This document shows, in pieces, positions 23,197 to 25,725 of a stretch of DNA of 25,725 nucleotides (within the stretch, counting starts at the first letter, position 1; the number at the start of each line of letters is the position of its first letter). The position numbers and the translations under genes are program-made. The notes under the pieces were generated by a model. The model had not been told where the DNA came from and ran no database searches. It was given only the letters and a program-made list of their open reading frames with translations. The stretch is taken from assembly GCA_029007015.1 (NCBI GenBank), contig JAQXHB010000069.1:1-25725 (forward strand), read 5' to 3'. The DNA comes from Bacillota bacterium (GTDB lineage Bacteria > Bacillota > Clostridia > Oscillospirales > Acutalibacteraceae).

Positions 23197-23246
23197 AAAA
23201 AAACGCCGGAAACCCTTGGTTTAACTGGGTTTCCGGCGGAGTTTTT
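23197..23246. terminator. Strong bidirectional terminator, probably that of the tRNA-Arg locus
   Basis: CGCCGGAAACCC (23204-23215) and GGGTTTCCGGCG (23227-23238) form a perfect 12-bp stem with an 11-nt loop. Seven T follow on the minus strand (23203-23197) and five T on the plus strand (23242-23246). It abuts the CCA end of the tRNA fragment, as expected for a tRNA terminator, and can also stop transcripts from the FAD gene. Confidence 0.9.
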
Positions 23247-23290
23247 GGCGTTCCCGAGAGGATTCGAACCTCCGGCCTGTCGCTTAGGAG
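23246..23290 (-). other. 3' half of tRNA-Arg(CCU): attachment-site scar of an integrated element
   Basis: The minus strand reads, in tRNA order: anticodon loop CTCCTAA (23290-23284, anticodon CCT), stem GCGAC, variable loop AGGCC, T-stem GGAGG, T-loop TTCGAAT, CCTCT, acceptor CGGGAAC, discriminator G and encoded CCA (23248-23246). The next bases upstream (CACAA) do not pair with GCGAC and no D-arm or 5' acceptor strand follows, so only the 3' half exists. Such fragments are left when tyrosine-recombinase elements integrate into tRNA genes. The homology breaks at the anticodon loop, the usual crossover zone. Confidence 0.8.
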
Positions 23291-23427
23291 TTGTGGCGCG
23301 CCTGTTTTGCGGCGTTATGCATAATATTACGAAGTCCGAAAAATCCCTATATTACGGCGTTTTTCAAGGAGACGCTTTTCGCACAGTATCACGCAATATT
23401 GCTGATTTCGGGTAGCTTTGAAAACTC

Positions 23428-23553
23428 AAATTAGCAAGCCATTAGCAAAATAGACCTTATACAGTCTGCGTTAGAGGACCATCGTTCGTATTGAAATTAG
23501 CAAGCACGACGAGCATCTAGGTAATAGATGCTCGTCCTTATATAATCTGCGTT
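23428..23553 (+). repeat. Imperfect tandem non-coding units with ATTAGCAA copies
   Basis: AAATTAGCAAGC occurs at 23428 and 23494. A second shared block, CCTTATAYARTCTGCGTT, begins at 23455 and 23536, so two related units follow each other, the second longer by 15 nt. ATTAGCAA occurs three times, at 23430, 23441 and 23496 (spacings 11 and 55). Short direct repeats at this distance from an att core resemble integrase arm-type sites. A non-coding RNA is another option. Confidence 0.5.
23508..23536 (+). other. Perfect 12-bp hairpin inside the second repeat unit
   Basis: GACGAGCATCTA (23508-23519) and TAGATGCTCGTC (23525-23536) pair perfectly around GGTAA. It is followed by CTTATATAAT, not a U-run, so it is not a standard terminator. 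It is absent from the first unit, where ATTAGCAAAATAGA stands in its place. Function unknown. Confidence 0.5.
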
Positions 23554-23630
23554 GAAATGACCAACCAAATTTGATATTATTATTACAAATTTAATTAGTT
23601 TATAAGCTGCTTCCTGGGGAGGTACTAGGC

Positions 23631-24647
23631 ATGCGTCAATATTCAATTAATATTTCCGGCAGAGTAAAGAACTTCCCTTTGCCAAAAAATAAGCCTTTAA
23701 TTCCAATGTTTGAAGCCATCGTTAATTCCTTACATGCAATAGAAGAAAGAAAACGGGAAGATCCATCCTTTCAGAGCGGGAAAATATCAATTGCATTATT
23801 GAGGGACGAGCAGCAGTCATTTATAGGGGAATTGCCTACAATAGAAGGCTTTACTATTTCAGACAATGGCATTGGCTTTAACGATAGAAACATGGAGTCA
23901 TTTTCCGAATCGGATTCTGCTTATAAATCAAACATCGGTGGGAAAGGCGTTGGTAGGTTTTCCTGGCTTAAGACATTTCCAAATGTACACATAACAAGCA
24001 TTTACAAAGAAAACGGTTTCCACCTTAAGCGGGAATTTGATTTCTCTCTTAGTAATAAAGAAATAGATGATTCATTAATAGAATACGCAGAATACGAAGA
24101 TAACTGTACAACTATAACATTTAACAGATACCGTAATGAGTATATTCAATATATCCCTAAGCAAGCCGAGACAATAGCTATGCGAATTATTCAGCATTGT
24201 CTAGTATATTTCATTGATCAAGGGTGTCCGGAGATAATAATCACTGATGGAAATGATGTAATTTCGCTTAATACACTTTTCAAAGAAAAGTTCAAAACAG
24301 AAAGCAATACAGATACCTTTTTAATTGAAAATGTCGAGTTTTCGTTATTGAATTGTAAGATTGAAGAGCGTGCGTTCAAGGGTAATAGATTATATCTGTG
24401 TGCTAACAACAGATTGGTAGATAGCAAGGAATTAGAAAAATCCATTGTTGATTTAGATAAACAGATTTTTGAAAGAAATGGTTTTTGGTATATTGGTGTA
24501 TTGACAAGTAAGTATTTAGACGAAAATGTTGACATGAACAGGTTGTCATTTAGCATCCCCGAAAATGGCGTTTCTTTAGTAAATGCGATTTCTATGGAGC
24601 AGATAGTTAAGGAATCTTGTTTTCACATATCAAAGTATTTGAAATAG
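23631..24647 (+). CDS. GHKL (HSP90-like) ATPase domain protein, N-terminal half of an interrupted ATPase-nuclease
   Basis: 338 residues with a GHKL ATPase fold: N-box FEAIVNSLHAIEER (E28, N32), G1 ISDNGIGF (76-83) and G2 GGKGVGRF (103-110). After about residue 150 comes a transducer-like alpha/beta region ending at N-M-N-R-L-S-F-S-I-P-E-N-G. It has none of the mismatch-repair or gyrase partner domains. GGGGAGG stands 8 nt before the ATG. The frame ends at TAG (24645-24647) and continues in the same frame for another 323 codons, so the native protein was probably about 662 residues. Such ATPases fused to nucleases occur in phage-defence islands; this lies in an integrated element and is more AT-rich than the chromosome part. 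I do not recognise a named system. Confidence 0.8.
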   Translation: MRQYSINISGRVKNFPLPKNKPLIPMFEAIVNSLHAIEERKREDPSFQSGKISIALLRDEQQSFIGELPTIEGFTISDNGIGFNDRNMESFSESDSAYKSNIGGKGVGRFSWLKTFPNVHITSIYKENGFHLKREFDFSLSNKEIDDSLIEYAEYEDNCTTITFNRYRNEYIQYIPKQAETIAMRIIQHCLVYFIDQGCPEIIITDGNDVISLNTLFKEKFKTESNTDTFLIENVEFSLLNCKIEERAFKGNRLYLCANNRLVDSKELEKSIVDLDKQIFERNGFWYIGVLTSKYLDENVDMNRLSFSIPENGVSLVNAISMEQIVKESCFHISKYLK

Positions 24648-24650
24648 TAT

Positions 24651-25622
24651 TTGGATACTATTGCATGTGCAAAGAAAGAACGGATTGTTTCTTATGCGAC
24701 ATCAGATGCTCCCGAGTATAGGCATTTATTAAAGTATATGCCGAATGAAATCGCAAATATTAAGCCGGATTTGACAGATGATAAGCTAGATGATGAATTA
24801 CATGCAATAAAAAGGAAATTTGAAAAATCAATTAGGATTGAGCAGAATAAATTATTAGAAAAGATGAAAAACGATATGATGTCATCTTCGGACTATGACA
24901 CCGTTTTTAAGGAACAAATTCGCAAGATTAGCGATTTGAATAGTGCGGCTTTAGCCGAGTATGTTGCTCATAGACGTGCAATCATCGACTTGTTTGAACA
25001 TGGGCTGTTTGCTAAAGAAGATGGGAAATTCAATAAGGAAAAGTATATGCATGAATTAATTTATCCGATGCGTACTTCTTCTGAAGCTATAGAGTATGAG
25101 AGCCATAACCTTTGGTTAATTGATGAGAAGCTTTCATATTGCTCCTATATTTCGTCTGATATTCCGTATGATAATAATCCGAAAGAAGAACGTTCCGATA
25201 TTCTAATATTAGATCGTCCTGTTGCTGTATCTGATGACTCGAATGATGGATCAGAATTTGATACGATCATAATATTTGAGCTTAAACGACCAATGCGTGA
25301 TGACTACACCGATAGCGAAAATCCGATAACACAATTATATGACTATGTTATCAAAATAAGAGAAGGAAGGGCGAAAGACAAGTATCACCGTCCAATAAGG
25401 GCTGGGGCAAATACTAAGTTCTATTTATATGCCATTTGTGATGTGACTGATAAGTTGCAACGGCTTATTTTCCAACATGGCTTCACCCCAACGCCAGATA
25501 AGATGGGTTACTTTAGGTTTAACGATAGTCTGAATTCGTATATGGAGATATTGTCATATAACAAAATCTTAAATGATGCGAAAAAACGCAATCGCATTTT
25601 ATTCCAGAAATTGGGTATATGA
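24651..25622 (+). CDS. PD-(D/E)XK-like nuclease domain, C-terminal half of the interrupted ATPase-nuclease
   Basis: Same frame as the preceding gene, beginning right after TAG-TAT at a TTG with no SD. Residues: linker with APEYRHLLKYMPNEI (20-34), a charged helical stretch (45-110), then HRRAIIDLFEH and H-E-L-I-Y-P-M-R. A nuclease-like core follows: R-S-D-I-L-I (D183), I-I-I-F-E-L-K-R-P (E210, K212) and Q-L-Y-D-Y (Q228), the D...E-x-K...Q pattern of restriction-endonuclease-like folds. The end is N-R-I-L-F-Q-K-L-G-I. It could be translated by re-initiation, by amber readthrough, or be the dead half of a pseudogene. No second start with a ribosome site is visible. The domain would provide the DNA- or RNA-cutting activity powered by the GHKL part. 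A terminator follows after 17 nt. Confidence 0.7.
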   Translation: MDTIACAKKERIVSYATSDAPEYRHLLKYMPNEIANIKPDLTDDKLDDELHAIKRKFEKSIRIEQNKLLEKMKNDMMSSSDYDTVFKEQIRKISDLNSAALAEYVAHRRAIIDLFEHGLFAKEDGKFNKEKYMHELIYPMRTSSEAIEYESHNLWLIDEKLSYCSYISSDIPYDNNPKEERSDILILDRPVAVSDDSNDGSEFDTIIIFELKRPMRDDYTDSENPITQLYDYVIKIREGRAKDKYHRPIRAGANTKFYLYAICDVTDKLQRLIFQHGFTPTPDKMGYFRFNDSLNSYMEILSYNKILNDAKKRNRILFQKLGI

Positions 25623-25639
25623 GTATTGCCTGCATCTTA

Positions 25640-25676
25640 CACCGCTTATTCATCTGAGTAAGCGGTGCTTTTTTTT
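25640..25676 (+). terminator. Rho-independent terminator after the ATPase-nuclease
   Basis: CACCGCTTATTC (25640-25651) and GAGTAAGCGGTG (25656-25667) form a 12-bp stem with one U-G pair and an ATCT loop, followed by C and eight T. It separates the cargo gene from the next gene. Confidence 0.92.
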
Positions 25677-25705
25677 CAAAAATTATCGTAAAGGAGGACA
25701 ACCAC

Positions 25706-25725
25706 ATGACCAAAGTAATCGCCCT
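25706..25725 (+). CDS. Start of a gene, possibly ParA-family ATPase (cut by window end)
   Basis: AAAGGAGG (25690-25697) stands 8 nt before ATG, and the six full codons plus two bases read MTKVIA(L). ParA/Soj proteins of integrative elements and plasmids often begin M-T-K-V-I-A-(I/L)-A-N-Q-K-G-G, so this is a reasonable guess in an element backbone. Only seven residues are visible, so the family call is weak. The base composition of these codons is more GC-rich than the gene before it. Confidence 0.4.

Larger units (their letters stand above)
23291..25725. mobile_element. Edge of a tRNA-Arg-targeted integrative element (continues to the right)
   Basis: In tRNA-directed integration the intact tRNA is restored at one end and the displaced 3' fragment marks the other. 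Here the fragment reads leftward and is followed by its terminator and then host-like genes, so the element should occupy the DNA on its 5' side, from 23291 rightward, with the complete tRNA beyond the window. The DNA from about 23400 is visibly more AT-rich, carries repeats, an interrupted GHKL/nuclease gene and a possible parA start. No integrase is within the window. The stretch 23291-23630 holds no gene; it has the repeats and hairpin listed separately. Confidence 0.65.

Noticed and set aside
23246..23360. A complete tRNA gene on the minus strand
   Set aside because: Upstream of the anticodon loop there is no pairing 5' anticodon stem, D-arm or 5' acceptor strand.
23146..23415. Plus-strand 89-codon open frame overlapping the FAD gene end
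   Set aside because: It runs through a terminator and the antisense of a tRNA fragment; F-P-R-G-F-E-P-P is the familiar false translation of tRNA T-arms.
24645..24647. TAG read as pyrrolysine or a reassigned codon
   Set aside because: cdsA and the longer CmpB gene end in TAG, and no other gene in the window has an internal TAG.

Overview
The window looks like part of a genome from an uncultured or poorly known anaerobic Clostridia (Bacillota) species. The signs are a two-repeat acyl-CoA dehydratase activase fusion, TVP38, CmpB-domain and AI-2E-type membrane proteins, several AraC regulators, and Gram-positive-style AGGAGG ribosome binding sites and -35/-10 promoters. No rRNA gene, complete tRNA gene or CRISPR array is visible.

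Region 1 (1-12.3 kb) is a cell-envelope block. On the minus strand are two transcription units. One is pgsA alone. The other is TVP38/VTT protein - cdsA - a 1406-residue activase fusion - a partial ABC ATPase. Upstream is a four-gene minus-strand operon of two CmpB-domain membrane proteins, an OmpR-type response regulator and a histidine kinase with almost no extracytoplasmic domain. Divergent from it is an AI-2E-type permease. The most striking signal in the window links these units. Four promoters (TVP38, pgsA, the CmpB/two-component operon and the permease) carry RTTGA repeats 11 bp apart, the last one exactly 11 nt from a TANAAT -10 box. The two divergent promoters form a mirror-image 3+3 array. 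I infer that the two-component system controls its own operon, the permease and phosphatidylglycerol/CDP-diacylglycerol synthesis.

Region 2 (12.3-13.5 kb) is a scar. An N-terminally truncated ABC-2 permease (minus strand) abuts a truncated anti-sigma-like membrane protein fragment (plus strand).

Region 3 (13.5-23.2 kb) looks like a catabolic locus. It holds three AraC-family regulators, two FAD-dependent oxidoreductases of the PF12831 type, an SDR dehydrogenase, a GH5 glycosidase, an EamA/DMT transporter and a CE4-type deacetylase. The two hydrolytic enzymes lack signal peptides, so a small imported glycoside or modified sugar is the likelier substrate; the exact substrate is unknown. One operator has three direct repeats with a 21-bp period. 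One AraC/GyrI-type regulator has no ATG/GTG/TTG start in the right place and appears to use AUU after a perfect AGGAGG.

Region 4 (23.2 kb to the end) is the edge of an integrated element. The 3' half of a tRNA-Arg(CCU), followed by its probable terminator, forms an attachment-site scar. The tRNA polarity places the element to the right. Beyond it the DNA is visibly more AT-rich. It carries short direct repeats, a hairpin, a GHKL ATPase plus PD-(D/E)XK-like nuclease split by one in-frame TAG, and the first codons of what may be a ParA-family gene. The GHKL/nuclease protein is the best candidate here for an undescribed defence-type gene.
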